DNA from: Belliella calami
GTDB lineage: Bacteria > Bacteroidota > Bacteroidia > Cytophagales > Cyclobacteriaceae
Assembly: GCF_022549695.1 (NCBI RefSeq)
Contig: NZ_JAKZGS010000017.1
Span: 1-64,000 of the forward strand
Length of the DNA stretch: 64,000 nt
Direction: 5' to 3'
In this document: positions 51,139 through 60,148 of the stretch, one piece after another
Position numbering within the stretch: the first letter of the stretch is position 1
Layout of the letters: every line of letters starts with the position of its first letter
The notes under the pieces: generated by a model
Told to the model about the DNA's origin: nothing
Database searches by the model: none
What the model saw: only the letters and a program-made list of their open reading frames with translations
Made by a program: the position numbers and the translations under genes

Positions 51139-51249
51139 ATTCCCTCCTGCTTCAGCTGGAGGATTAGGATAATGACAAGGATTGAAAAAAAATCACCCCA
51201 ATTCTGCAAACCAAAATTTCTTCTCTATCTCCTTGCCTTCATCTGTCTT
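51134..51249. repeat. Right flank direct repeat (partner of 39402-39519)
   Basis: GCTGAATTCCCTCCTGCTTC and following sequence match 39402-39519 with a few substitutions and small indels. The segment 51193-51249 is the intact 3' end of the COG2102-type gene. Confidence 0.85.
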
Positions 51250-51894
51250 GAAATGATAAGATTTGCTGATAGTCTGTTTTTTGCTGACAGCAATTGGATG
51301 CTGAAAAATTGGACCATCATAACAAAAAGTATGGAATTCACCGTTTTCACCACAAGGGTCTATTTTGTATGGTAAGTTTTTAAGAAATTCCAAATTAAAG
51401 ACACTCCCAACCCATTTTTCTTCTATCAAATCGGCATCTGCCGCACAGATCAACGTTTGAAAGCCAGCTGCAATAAAATCCCTTGCAGTTTGGGCAGTAT
51501 CTTTCTTCCAAAGTGGGAAAATAGCTTTGAAGCCTCTTTTGGAAAGTTGTTGTTCTCGATAAGCTTTCAGGTCTTCCAGATAAATATCCCCATAGGCAAT
51601 GGTCTCTATTCCCTCTGTTTTGAGGGTGTCGAGATAGGAATTGATGGCTGTTTCATATTCCTTGTTATCACCACTTGCAGGGTAGTAGATTTTATCAAGC
51701 ATCATTCCGATAGATTCTGCTTGTTTCTCTACGAGGGATTCATGGATGCCATGCATGCCCACCCTTCGGCTTTCTTCGCCGAAGGTGGTATGCAATCTGA
51801 CCACTTCATATCGAGGGTCATTCATCAGTTTCCAGAGGGCAAAAGCACTATCTTTGCCCCCTGACCAACTCATGGAAATCTTGGTTTTTTTCAT
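51193..51894 (-). CDS. Diphthine--ammonia ligase-like ATP-PPase (COG2102/Dph6 family)
   Basis: A 233-residue cytoplasmic protein with the PP-loop SWSGGKDSAFALWKL at the N-terminus, MHGIHESLVEKQAESIG, YGDIYLEDLKAYREQQL, and ENGEFHTFCYDGPIF, the signature of the Dph6/COG2102 family. In eukaryotes and archaea it amidates diphthine on EF-2; bacteria lack diphthamide, so another role applies. Here it is the third gene of the riboswitch-controlled btuB unit (stop of the propeller gene immediately abuts its ATG), which points to cobalamin salvage or modification (inference). Confidence 0.88.
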   Translation of the reverse strand: MKKTKISMSWSGGKDSAFALWKLMNDPRYEVVRLHTTFGEESRRVGMHGIHESLVEKQAESIGMMLDKIYYPASGDNKEYETAINSYLDTLKTEGIETIAYGDIYLEDLKAYREQQLSKRGFKAIFPLWKKDTAQTARDFIAAGFQTLICAADADLIEEKWVGSVFNLEFLKNLPYKIDPCGENGEFHTFCYDGPIFQHPIAVSKKQTISKSYHFKTDEGKEIEKKFWFAELG

Positions 51895-52974
51895 TTATCT
51901 TCTGAATATAAAACCTGATGGCCCTACCCCAGTTGGGATAGTTTTAACTTCAGCCCCACTTTGGTTGATGACTATGGCTGTCCCAGATCCTTGGAAACCA
52001 TTGTTCTCAGAGAGGTAGATGTTTTTGTCAAAATTATCAAAACCAATTCCATAAAAACCATTTCCTTCATAAAAGGAGGCGTCAAGGACTTGGCCTGATG
52101 TGATTGATATTTTTGAAACAGCATCATTGTAATCTGGCCAGCCAGTAGAAGTGATGATGTATGCCTCCCCATTTTCTCCCAAAGTTAACTTTGAAGTTGT
52201 GTTTGAAATATTTATCTCGGTGGAATTTGTAATACTGTAATCAGTTTTGTTGATTTCATGGAAAAATATACCACTTGAACTCCTTGAGAAAAGTAGTAGT
52301 TTGTTATCATGTTCTATGAATCTGACCGGAGTTCCTTCAACGTCAATACTTCTGTTGACAGTATCAATTCCTATTCTCATTACATCTATTTTTCGAGCAG
52401 CAGAGCATACAATCAGCAAATCATTATTGATTTTATGAAAATTTTCAGGGCGACTCGATGTCCTTGATTTTTTAAACACGTCACCTCCTGAAAGATTATT
52501 CACAATGGCAACATAAGATTTTGGATTTGCAAAAGTAGCATCATAAGGGCCCCAATCTGCAATGTAGATTTTGTTATCAGCTACAATAGCTGACCTAGGA
52601 ATGTTTAATTCCGGGTCATTGTCATCTACAGTATTGCCACCTACAGAACCTAGGCTTTGAAATGTGTTCTTATTGACAATTTCAACCTTCCCAGTATTTG
52701 AAACCAAATAATAATAATCTTCAAATTCAACAACATCCTGTACCAATCCCGCAAAAGGTCTATTGTTGACTTTTTCAAAAATATTCTGTTGAACGTCTCC
52801 TGTGTTGAAGTTGTAATGGCTGATATCTCCGTCACGGGAACTGAAGTTCCCTTCATTGATGATCAATAATCCCTTCTCATACTCGCCCAAAGGACGCTCG
52901 TCCCTACTGCTGTCACAAGAGTAGATGAACAATGAGAGGGCGAACAAATAGCCTAATAGTCTAAAATTTTTCAT
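51895..52974 (-). CDS. BtuG-like surface beta-propeller lipoprotein (YncE/DUF5074 type)
   Basis: A 359-residue lipoprotein (lipobox FIYSC, Cys20) followed by seven or so propeller blades (GLLIINEGNFSSRDGDISHY, YYYLVSNTGKVEIVNKNTFQ, KIYIADWGPYDATFANPKSYVAIVNN). Its gene overlaps btuB by 4 bp. Bacteroides BtuG proteins are surface propellers that bind B12 very tightly and hand it to BtuB. The fold, lipid anchor and position fit that role; the sequence itself does not prove B12 binding. Confidence 0.82.
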   Translation of the reverse strand: MKNFRLLGYLFALSLFIYSCDSSRDERPLGEYEKGLLIINEGNFSSRDGDISHYNFNTGDVQQNIFEKVNNRPFAGLVQDVVEFEDYYYLVSNTGKVEIVNKNTFQSLGSVGGNTVDDNDPELNIPRSAIVADNKIYIADWGPYDATFANPKSYVAIVNNLSGGDVFKKSRTSSRPENFHKINNDLLIVCSAARKIDVMRIGIDTVNRSIDVEGTPVRFIEHDNKLLLFSRSSSGIFFHEINKTDYSITNSTEINISNTTSKLTLGENGEAYIITSTGWPDYNDAVSKISITSGQVLDASFYEGNGFYGIGFDNFDKNIYLSENNGFQGSGTAIVINQSGAEVKTIPTGVGPSGFIFRR

Positions 52975-54851
52975 AGTGTTAAATTAATATTGATTAGATA
53001 ATTTCTTCCGGGCATAGCTCTCAGTCTGAGAACCTGGTAGTCATTGTTTGTGATGTTATTTACTTGAAAGCCTATAACTGCATTTACTTTTGGAATGAAT
53101 TCAAGTTTTTTGCTAAATCCGACATCCAAAAGCCCATAAGGCGCTACAGCCGACATATTGTCGGTGTTGATAAACCTTTCACCGATCCAATGTCCATTGA
53201 CAAAAGCGGAATTGGATTTATAGCTAAGGCGGAGATTTCCCTGTGCTTTGTGCTTGGGTGTATAGGGAAGTTGGTTTCCTTGTGACCTGTCATTCTCAGA
53301 TAAGGTGTTGAGGATCGTGGCGAGGGTATAATTGTAACTGCCATTGAATTCAGCTTGGATTTGATCAAAGGATTTCGTCACAGTGGCGAAGTATTCCAGT
53401 CCTTGATTTCTCACTTCCCTGATATTTTCAGGACTCCAAAAACCTCCTCTTGGTAGCCAAATGATCCAATTATCCACCCACATACTGTAAAGGTTAATTT
53501 GGTTGCTTAACCTGAATCCGTTGCTTGTATATTCTTGTTTGAATCCCAGCTCGGCACTGATACTCTCTTCGGATTCGATGTCTGGATTTCCTCCAGGTAC
53601 CCAGAACCTATCATTCAGGGTTGGGATTTTGAAACTTCTAGATGCAGATGCATGGGTGCTCAAACTGTTATTATCATTTTTGAAAAATGTCCATTCCGAA
53701 CCAATACTTGGGGTGAATGGAGCAAGATCACCATCGTAGATCATTTGTCTCAAATTCAAAGAAAATGCAATATTGGAAGCTGGAAGATAATTGATGGATT
53801 GATAGAGTTCAATTCTATCCTCAGTCGCTTCGTAGCTGCTTAGGTTCCCTCTTACATGATTGAATCTGATTCCAGACTTTGATTTGACTTTGGAGGAAAT
53901 ATTCCAATCCACATCAGTTGATAGCAGGTATTGGGAGGTTTTGTTGCTTCCACCATTGAAATTCAATTCATCTAGTATGACTCCTGTTTTGATGTTCCAG
54001 ACAGTAGAAGAGGAGAATCTGTTATAGTCAACTACAGCTCTGAAATTTCTGTCTACCTGATGATCCTTGTCATTGGAACCCATGACAGGTTGGATTTGCC
54101 TGTCAGTATGATTCCACCAAATAGATGTACTGAGTTGCTGTTGCTCGCTGAGATTCCAAGCCAAATCCTGCATAGCACCGATTTGCTCAATTTCAGCATT
54201 TTTTTGTCTCTCCTCCGGACTTCCAGCTCTTGCGAGATTGTTGAATTTGAAGTTGTTTTTTGAGAAATTCCTATAAAACCGAGATCTGGTTGAGAAGTTT
54301 TTGTTCGAATACGCATATTCAACTTGCTGATTCCATCTGCCAAAACTCCCAAGCGTACTGAGGATTTTGGTTTGGTGTCCTTTGTTGAATGTGTTTTTGT
54401 TGTTGAGGTGAATGGCTCCTCCGATGGCATCTGATCCATACAGTGCACCACTGCTACCATAGTGAATGGTAGCTTCGTCAAATCCACCTACTGGCAAGAT
54501 CGAAAAATCTGCCTGCCCAAGGGAAGGGCTGTTGATAGGAAGACCATTCCAAAAAACAGCATTGTGTCCAGCGGAAGTGCCTCTCATTGTCAGCGATGCC
54601 AGCATCCCCGGACCGTATTGTCTGAGGAACAAACCTGTTCGCTGTTGTAGCAATTCTGCCAAGGCTTGTCCTTGAAAATCCTCTAAATCTCTTGAATTCA
54701 AGGATTGTAGTGTTTGCCCAAAACTGTATTTCTCTAGTGGGGCAGAATAAACCTCCACCAACTTTAGCTCCACAGTGTCTTGGGGGGACAATAAAGAAGT
54801 TTCTACTCCAATCGAAATTGAAGTAGCACATAAGAGACTAAGAAATAGCAA
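52971..54851 (-). CDS. btuB: TonB-dependent cobalamin receptor BtuB-like
   Basis: A 626-residue outer-membrane protein. A plug domain (LQSLNSRDLEDFQGQALAEL, LLQQRTGLFLRQYGPGMLAS, TMRGTSAGHNAVFWNGLPIN, GSSGALYGSDAIGGAIHL) precedes a 22-strand-type barrel ending NLLINLTL-like (RNYLININLTL). Substrate assignment to cobalamin rests on the cobalamin riboswitch about 190 bp upstream and the neighbouring BtuG, BtuF, BtuC and BtuD homologues. The start is uncertain: TTG at 54851 gives the signal-peptide-like MLFLSLLCATSISIGV. No TonB box was confidently located. Confidence 0.88.
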   Translation of the reverse strand: MLFLSLLCATSISIGVETSLLSPQDTVELKLVEVYSAPLEKYSFGQTLQSLNSRDLEDFQGQALAELLQQRTGLFLRQYGPGMLASLTMRGTSAGHNAVFWNGLPINSPSLGQADFSILPVGGFDEATIHYGSSGALYGSDAIGGAIHLNNKNTFNKGHQTKILSTLGSFGRWNQQVEYAYSNKNFSTRSRFYRNFSKNNFKFNNLARAGSPEERQKNAEIEQIGAMQDLAWNLSEQQQLSTSIWWNHTDRQIQPVMGSNDKDHQVDRNFRAVVDYNRFSSSTVWNIKTGVILDELNFNGGSNKTSQYLLSTDVDWNISSKVKSKSGIRFNHVRGNLSSYEATEDRIELYQSINYLPASNIAFSLNLRQMIYDGDLAPFTPSIGSEWTFFKNDNNSLSTHASASRSFKIPTLNDRFWVPGGNPDIESEESISAELGFKQEYTSNGFRLSNQINLYSMWVDNWIIWLPRGGFWSPENIREVRNQGLEYFATVTKSFDQIQAEFNGSYNYTLATILNTLSENDRSQGNQLPYTPKHKAQGNLRLSYKSNSAFVNGHWIGERFINTDNMSAVAPYGLLDVGFSKKLEFIPKVNAVIGFQVNNITNNDYQVLRLRAMPGRNYLININLTL

Positions 54852-55041
54852 TGCCTTTGAAATTAAATAATGAAAACCGATTATTTAATTCAAGTCATTC
54901 GTGGAATAAAATTGAGAGAATGGATCATGTTTTGGATTCTGGGAGTCTTCGATTGCATACCAAGCGAATAAAGGGAACCAGAATCTAAGACATTTTCTTT
55001 TCATCTCAGCCTTTCACCCGAAAGCTTTGAATTTGATTTGA

Positions 55042-55240
55042 AGAGGCAGGTCTCCTGGCTTCCTTGAGCTTTCCGGCCTTCTCGTCCCGAAACTTCGGGG
55101 CAATGGCAATGGAGGTGGAAAGCTACTATCTCGATAAATTCCGAGATGAGGTTACAGTTGCGGGGACAGCTTTGGTATTTCACCAAATTCCCTTTTAATC
55201 CCGAGAGCCTGAATAAGGATCGGGAACCAATTCTGAGCGC
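55042..55240 (-). ncRNA. Cobalamin riboswitch
   Basis: Read on the minus strand the hallmarks occur in order: GGTTCCCGATCC, AAAAGGGAATTTGGTG, GCTGTCCCCGCAACTGTAAC (B12 box; 55151-55170) and AGCCAGGAGACCTGCCT (55044-55060). These are the core and kissing-loop elements of the AdoCbl riboswitch. It precedes btuB and should shut it off when cobalamin is plentiful. No second copy faces the divergent btuF-like gene. Confidence 0.95.
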
Positions 55241-55418
55241 AAACATAAGCAATCCAAACCTAGAATTTCAAATATTCTTTGGAATATTTATTTGATTCTG
55301 GAAATTGGCGCGGAATTATGAAGGTCTATTTAAAAAATCAGCTTTTTATTTCAAATTGCTTAAAAACGAATCCCATTTGTATCTTTGGAGCGAATTTTCA
55401 TTCAATCTTCAAAATAAA

Positions 55419-56576
55419 ATGCGACATTTCACCCTTTTCAAATCACATTTAATTCTCTTCATTTCTTTGTTTTTTCTTTTTTCTTGTACAGAAAGAAATA
55501 GTAATGGAATTGTGGATGTTGAAGTTTTGGGAAATTCATACGCTACAGGTTTTCAGGTTCTTAAAGGAGAAGGTTTTTGGGTTTTGGAAGTGACACAGGC
55601 ATTTCCCGGGGAGCATGAACCATTCAGGTATTTGGTAATGGAGAATGAAAAAGCCCCTATTCCAGAAGGGGATTTTGATGCAGTAGTTACTTTGCCGATC
55701 GAAAAGGTTATTTTGACATCGACAACCCAAATTCCACATCTGGATCTTTTGGGTTGCACAGAAAAACTGGCAGGATTTCCCAATTTAAATTTAATTTCTT
55801 CAAAAAAAGCTAGGCAGAGAATTGGTGCTGGATTTGTAGAAGATCTTGGTTCAGGTGCACAGTCCAATGTAGAAATGATGATAGATTTGGACCCTGATTG
55901 GGTGATGATTTCTACCTTGGGAGAGGATCTTAAAAATATAGATTTGCTAAAAGCCGCGAAAATCCCTGCTTTGATCAATGGAGAATATGTAGAACAGCAT
56001 CCACTTGGAAGAGCAGAATGGATCAAGTTTACAGGTGTTTTGTTGGGCAAATATGAGGAGTCCAAAGCTGTGTTTGAAGAGATCGAAAATGAATATTTGA
56101 AGGCATTGGATTTGGTAGCTAAAATACCTGAGGACACAAAACCATCAGTAATGGCGGGGGTGATGTATAAAGATATTTGGTATGTTCCCGGAAATGATTC
56201 CTGGGGAGCACAATTGCTCCAAGCCGCTGGAGGAAAGTACCTTTTCGAAGAGCAATCAGGCACGGGCAGTTCTCAGCTTAATTATGAATATGTTTTGGAT
56301 AAGGCTCAGGAAGCTGATTTCTGGCTAGGAGCTTCTGATTTCGTTACTCTGGAAGCAATGAAAGGTGCTGATAGAAGATATTCGGATTTTGCTGCATTTC
56401 AGAATGGCAATGTTTATTCTTATACTTCCAAAAAAGGCGAGACAGGTGGAATAGAGTATTTTGAATTAGGATATATGAGACCTGATTTGATACTGAAGGA
56501 TTTGATCAAAATCCTTCATCCTAGTGTTTTGCCTGAGTATTCTTTATATTTTTACTCAAAACTGAATGAAAAATAA
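55419..56576 (+). CDS. btuF: ABC transporter substrate-binding lipoprotein, BtuF-like
   Basis: A 385-residue lipoprotein (MRHFTLFKSHLILFISLFFLFSC, Cys23) with the helical-backbone-hinge fold of FepB/BtuF proteins: FDAVVTLPIEKVILTSTTQI, DLDPDWVMISTL, WIKFTGVLLGKYEESKAVF and GGKYLFEEQSGTGSSQLNYEYVL. The start at 55419 gives a clean lipoprotein leader; the frame extends to 55305 without a sensible N-terminus. It overlaps btuC by 11 bp. Cobalamin as the ligand is inferred from the neighbours; an iron complex is the alternative. Confidence 0.85.
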   Translation: MRHFTLFKSHLILFISLFFLFSCTERNSNGIVDVEVLGNSYATGFQVLKGEGFWVLEVTQAFPGEHEPFRYLVMENEKAPIPEGDFDAVVTLPIEKVILTSTTQIPHLDLLGCTEKLAGFPNLNLISSKKARQRIGAGFVEDLGSGAQSNVEMMIDLDPDWVMISTLGEDLKNIDLLKAAKIPALINGEYVEQHPLGRAEWIKFTGVLLGKYEESKAVFEEIENEYLKALDLVAKIPEDTKPSVMAGVMYKDIWYVPGNDSWGAQLLQAAGGKYLFEEQSGTGSSQLNYEYVLDKAQEADFWLGASDFVTLEAMKGADRRYSDFAAFQNGNVYSYTSKKGETGGIEYFELGYMRPDLILKDLIKILHPSVLPEYSLYFYSKLNEK

Positions 56577-57600
56577 GCCGAATTATTTCCTTCTGTTTTG
56601 TGTGGGGATCATAAGCTGCATAGTAGTGTTTTTGGTCAATTTAAGCATTGGATCAGTAAAGATTCCTGTGTCCGAGATCGGTTTGAGTTTTTTCGGAAAT
56701 GAGTTTAGCAGAAAATCTTGGGAAATAATCGTGTTTGGCTACAGGATTCCAAAAGCATTTACGGCAGTTTTAGCGGGTATCACCTTATCCGTGAGTGGGC
56801 TGCAGATGCAGACTTTTTTCAGAAATCCATTGGCTGGACCATTTGTGTTGGGGATTAGTTCTGGGGCAGGATTGGGGGTTGCTTTATTGGTGATGGCAGG
56901 GTCGGCGTTTGGACTTAGCTTCTTCTCAGGAGGATTTGGGTTATGGGCTGTGGTGTTTGCGGCCTCAATTGGAGCTATTTTGGTACTTCTGTTGATGAGC
57001 TTGACAGCCTGGAGGGTGAAGGATAGCATGACATTGCTGATCGTAGGCTTGATGTTTGGGAGCTTGGCTGGCGCAATAGTATCGGTATTGTCATATTTCA
57101 GCGACGCCAATCAGTTGAAAGTATATACTGTCTGGTCTATGGGGAGTTTGGGAAGTACCCATTCAGGGCAATTGGAATTGTTTTTCTTTGCAAGCGTACT
57201 GGGGATCATCCCCGTCCTTGTATTCATAAAATCATATAATGCCATGCTACTCGGAGAAGCTTATGCAAAAAGTATGGGTGTCAATATCCATCGTTTAAGG
57301 TGGGCGATGATCATCAGTACGGGGATATTGGCAGGTTCGGCAACAGCATTTTGTGGACCGATTGCCTTTATTGGGATCGCGGTACCGCATATGGCTCGAT
57401 TGATTTTCAAAACTGGAGACCATCGCATTCTTTTTCCTGCATCGGCATTGATGGGAGCGATAGTTTTGCTGATTTGTGATGCAATCAGCCAAATCCCTGG
57501 TTCTGCCCAGACACTTCCTATCAACGCAGTGACATCTTTGGTAGGTGCACCAATGGTGATTTGGTTGATTTTAAAAAGAAATTTCAGCAAAGAATTTTAA
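56566..57600 (+). CDS. btuC: ABC transporter permease, FecCD/BtuC family
   Basis: A 344-residue inner-membrane permease with about nine to ten helices. Family motifs: RIPKAFTAVLAGITLSVSGLQMQTFFRNPLAGPFVLGISSGAGLG and the ATPase-contact region FCGPIAFIGIAVPHMARLIF. Imports cobalamin (by context) together with the BtuF- and BtuD-like proteins. Overlaps the binding-protein gene by 11 bp and is followed by the ATPase gene after 10 bp. Confidence 0.9.
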   Translation: MKNKPNYFLLFCVGIISCIVVFLVNLSIGSVKIPVSEIGLSFFGNEFSRKSWEIIVFGYRIPKAFTAVLAGITLSVSGLQMQTFFRNPLAGPFVLGISSGAGLGVALLVMAGSAFGLSFFSGGFGLWAVVFAASIGAILVLLLMSLTAWRVKDSMTLLIVGLMFGSLAGAIVSVLSYFSDANQLKVYTVWSMGSLGSTHSGQLELFFFASVLGIIPVLVFIKSYNAMLLGEAYAKSMGVNIHRLRWAMIISTGILAGSATAFCGPIAFIGIAVPHMARLIFKTGDHRILFPASALMGAIVLLICDAISQIPGSAQTLPINAVTSLVGAPMVIWLILKRNFSKEF

Positions 57601-57610
57601 TAGAAAGGTT

Positions 57611-58600
57611 TTGGGAGATAGGAAAATCATATTGAAATCAAACGGTCTGAATCTTGGGTACAAGAAGCAGGGTGAAAGCATAATCATTGCAGAAGATATA
57701 GATTTTGAGCTGAAAAAAGGAGCGTTGACTTGTCTCCTTGGGCCAAATGGTGTAGGGAAATCAACATTGATAAAGACGATTATGGGACAGTTGCCTGCAC
57801 TGCAAGGATCTGTGATTTTGGACGATAGTCCTCTTGGAGATTATTCCCAAAAAGAGTTGTCAAAAAGAATAGCCGTTGTCCTAACAGATAAAGTGAGTTT
57901 GGGCAATGTGACAGTATATCAACTTGTTTCACTTGGGAGAATTCCGCATACTACTTGGCTGGGAAGCATGTCAAGTATGGACCATACGAAAGTTGAGAAA
58001 GCGATAGAGGTTACCCATATTCGCTATTTGAAGGACAAAGTGTTGAGCGAGTTGAGTGATGGGCAGCTTCAAAAAGTCATGATTGCACGTGCTTTGGCGC
58101 AGGATGGTGAGATATTGATTTTGGACGAGCCTACAGCACATTTGGACTTGATCAATAGATTTGAGATAATGCATCTCTTGAGAAAGATTGCAAAGGAAGA
58201 GAATAAGGCGGTATTGGTAGTGACTCATGATTTGGAGATTGCTATAGATACAGCAGATGAGTTTTGGTTGATGCAATGTGGTTTGCCTTTGGAGTGTGCC
58301 GCTCCAGAGGATTTGATTGTAAGTGGAAAAATAAACTTACTACTCCCGAGTGGAACCTTAAAATTCAATCCAATAACGGGAAAAATTCAAGATTCAACTC
58401 CCTATGATTATCCTATAATTCAAGGAGATGTAAAATTGACCAATTGGTTGAAATTGATCATCAGAAAAAACTCCTTAGTCTTCGATGAAGATTTGCAAGT
58501 GATTTCTATTTTAGAAAATCCATTTTTGATTAAGGTAAAGGGGGAGAAAAAAGAACAGAACTACAATTCCTTCAAGGCCTTTCTTGAAGATCTCTCTTAA
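57611..58600 (+). CDS. btuD: ABC transporter ATPase, BtuD-like, with C-terminal extension
   Basis: A 329-residue ATPase. Walker A GPNGVGKST (44-52), the signature appears as ELSDGQLQK (LSDGQ, a common variant in this family), and Walker B EILILDEPTAHLD. Residues beyond about 250 form an extra C-terminal part (PITGKIQDSTPYDYPIIQG ...) of unknown role, possibly a regulatory domain. Start at TTG 57611 (MGDRKIILKSNGL) is not certain; a TTG at 57632 is an alternative. Last gene of the importer unit. Confidence 0.88.
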   Translation: MGDRKIILKSNGLNLGYKKQGESIIIAEDIDFELKKGALTCLLGPNGVGKSTLIKTIMGQLPALQGSVILDDSPLGDYSQKELSKRIAVVLTDKVSLGNVTVYQLVSLGRIPHTTWLGSMSSMDHTKVEKAIEVTHIRYLKDKVLSELSDGQLQKVMIARALAQDGEILILDEPTAHLDLINRFEIMHLLRKIAKEENKAVLVVTHDLEIAIDTADEFWLMQCGLPLECAAPEDLIVSGKINLLLPSGTLKFNPITGKIQDSTPYDYPIIQGDVKLTNWLKLIIRKNSLVFDEDLQVISILENPFLIKVKGEKKEQNYNSFKAFLEDLS

Positions 58601-58627
58601 TTCAAGTATGTACATAGTACAATGAAT

Positions 58628-58790
58628 GAAGTACCATGTACAAAGAATACTATCTACCCGCTTTTTTGCGTCAGCCAACATTCTAGCTTTCCAATTTGAT
58701 AACCAACTGAAAGTAGTAAAATGTGCGAAGTACCATGTACAAAGAATGCTATCTACCCACTTTCGTGCGTCAACCAACATTCTAGCTTTC
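58628..58790. repeat. Two direct repeats of about 65 bp
   Basis: GAAGTACCATGTACAAAGAA ... CCAACATTCTAGCTTTCCAA occurs at 58628-58692 and at 58726-58790 with five or so differences, separated by 33 bp. The unit includes GTACATAGTAC/GTACCATGTAC-like palindromic words. No ORF inside is convincing. Confidence 0.8.
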
Positions 58791-58925
58791 CAACCTTCCA
58801 ACCTTCCGACCTTCCAACCTTTCAATCCCCCAATCCCCCAATCTTCCAATCTTCCAATCTTCCAATCTTAAAATCCCCCAACCCCCCCAATCCCCCAATC
58901 TTCCAATCTTAAAATCCCCCAATCC
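58788..58925. repeat. Pyrimidine-rich simple-sequence tract
   Basis: About 138 bp of one-strand pyrimidine-biased DNA made of CTTCCAAC, CTTCCAAT and CCCCCAAT units in varying order, ending 12 bp before the yraN stop. Likely to vary in length by slippage. The strand asymmetry could favour unusual DNA structure (inference). Confidence 0.85.
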
Positions 58926-58936
58926 TCAACCTCCTC

Positions 58937-59293
58937 TCAGTAAAAGGCATCCTCAAATTGCCTAAAATTGATGTTTCCATTTCTGTCCTGATAAACACCT
59001 ACGATATCAAATCGGATGTCTTTTTGCCAATCTTTCTCGTGGATGTAATGGTCAGCAGCTTTGATGATCAATCTTCTTTTGGTATAATCAACAAATTCTT
59101 CAGCATAGCCAAAACCTGTCCCACTTCTGAACTTCACTTCGACAAAAACCAACAAACCTTTGTGTTCAAAAATCAAGTCAATTTCTGCGTGGCTATGTCT
59201 GTAATTTGCTTCTCTAAAAGTATATCCTTTTCCAGATAACCAATCTTTTACAAGCTCTTCAGCCCGCTTTCCTTTTTCATTATGCTCTGCCAT
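58937..59293 (-). CDS. YraN/UPF0102 family endonuclease-like protein
   Basis: A 118-residue protein with a PD-(D/E)xK nuclease core: GKRAEELVKDWLSGKGY, REANYRHSHAEIDLIFEHKGLLVFVEVKFR (E-x-D-L-I and (E)V-K motifs), GYAEEFVDYTKRRLIIKAADHY and RFDIVGVY. A nuclease role, perhaps related to Holliday junctions, has been proposed for the family, but the function is unsettled. Full length. Confidence 0.92.
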   Translation of the reverse strand: MAEHNEKGKRAEELVKDWLSGKGYTFREANYRHSHAEIDLIFEHKGLLVFVEVKFRSGTGFGYAEEFVDYTKRRLIIKAADHYIHEKDWQKDIRFDIVGVYQDRNGNINFRQFEDAFY

Positions 59294-59405
59294 AATAATA
59301 TTTGTTTAATTTTGAAAAATCATTTTAAAAATTCCCGAACCTGCCATTAGTTTGTCAGAACTGAATAGAGACAAATGGCGTTTGTCAAAGAAATAGCTGT
59401 AAATC

Positions 59406-60125
59406 GTGAATCAAATTATAAATAAAAAAGTAAAATTTCTAGACCTTGGTCTAAAGGATTATAAAGAAACTTGGGATTTTCAAGAAGAAATTTTTGCAAA
59501 AACCGTGGCTTTGAAAATTGAGAACAGAAAATTGGGTGATGTTGGACAGCAAATGACAGAAAATCACCTCTTTTTTGTAGAGCATCCACATGTCTATACT
59601 TTGGGAAAGAGCGGTGAGCTATCACACCTTCTTCTAGATGAAAAGGGATTGATAGAAAAAGGAGCTACATTCTACAAAATCAATCGTGGAGGAGATATAA
59701 CCTACCACGGGCCGGGACAATTGGTCGGATATCCGATTTTGGATTTGGATAATTTTTTTACTGATATTCATAAGTATTTGAGGTTTCTTGAAGAGGCTGT
59801 GATCCTTACCTTGGCCGAATATGGGATTGAGGCAGGGCGAATTGATGGCTTGACAGGTGTGTGGTTAGACCATGTAGAACAGCAGAATCCGAGAAAAATT
59901 TGTGCACTTGGAGTGAAGTCCAGTAGATGGGTAACCATGCATGGTTTTGCATTCAATGTAAATGCTGATTTGGATTATTTCCGAAACATCGTTCCTTGTG
60001 GAATAGCTGATAAGGCAGTTACATCCATGCATTTGGAACTCGGAAGGAAAGTCGATGAAAAGGAAGTCAAGGAAAAATTGAAAGGACATATCGCTTCACT
60101 GTTTGAAATGAAGCTTATTGGTTAG
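59406..60125 (+). CDS. lipB: Octanoyltransferase LipB
   Basis: A 239-residue enzyme moving octanoyl from acyl carrier protein to lipoyl domains, the first step of lipoate synthesis. Motifs: FFVEHPHVYTLGKSG, NRGGDITYHGPGQLVGYPI, the conserved Lys171 (GVKSSRWVTMHGFAFNV) and catalytic Cys198 (IVPCGI). GTG start at 59406. No lipA is nearby. Followed by a conserved hypothetical gene after 23 bp. Confidence 0.96.
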   Translation: MNQIINKKVKFLDLGLKDYKETWDFQEEIFAKTVALKIENRKLGDVGQQMTENHLFFVEHPHVYTLGKSGELSHLLLDEKGLIEKGATFYKINRGGDITYHGPGQLVGYPILDLDNFFTDIHKYLRFLEEAVILTLAEYGIEAGRIDGLTGVWLDHVEQQNPRKICALGVKSSRWVTMHGFAFNVNADLDYFRNIVPCGIADKAVTSMHLELGRKVDEKEVKEKLKGHIASLFEMKLIG

Positions 60126-60148
60126 TTTGGTAATTTATTTTATAGAAA

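Noticed and set aside
55001-55252. 83-residue minus-strand ORF
   Set aside because: It overlaps the cobalamin riboswitch, which explains the sequence fully.
58628-58925. Small ORFs in the pyrimidine tract (58626-58912)
   Set aside because: They are translations of simple-sequence repeats without coding character.
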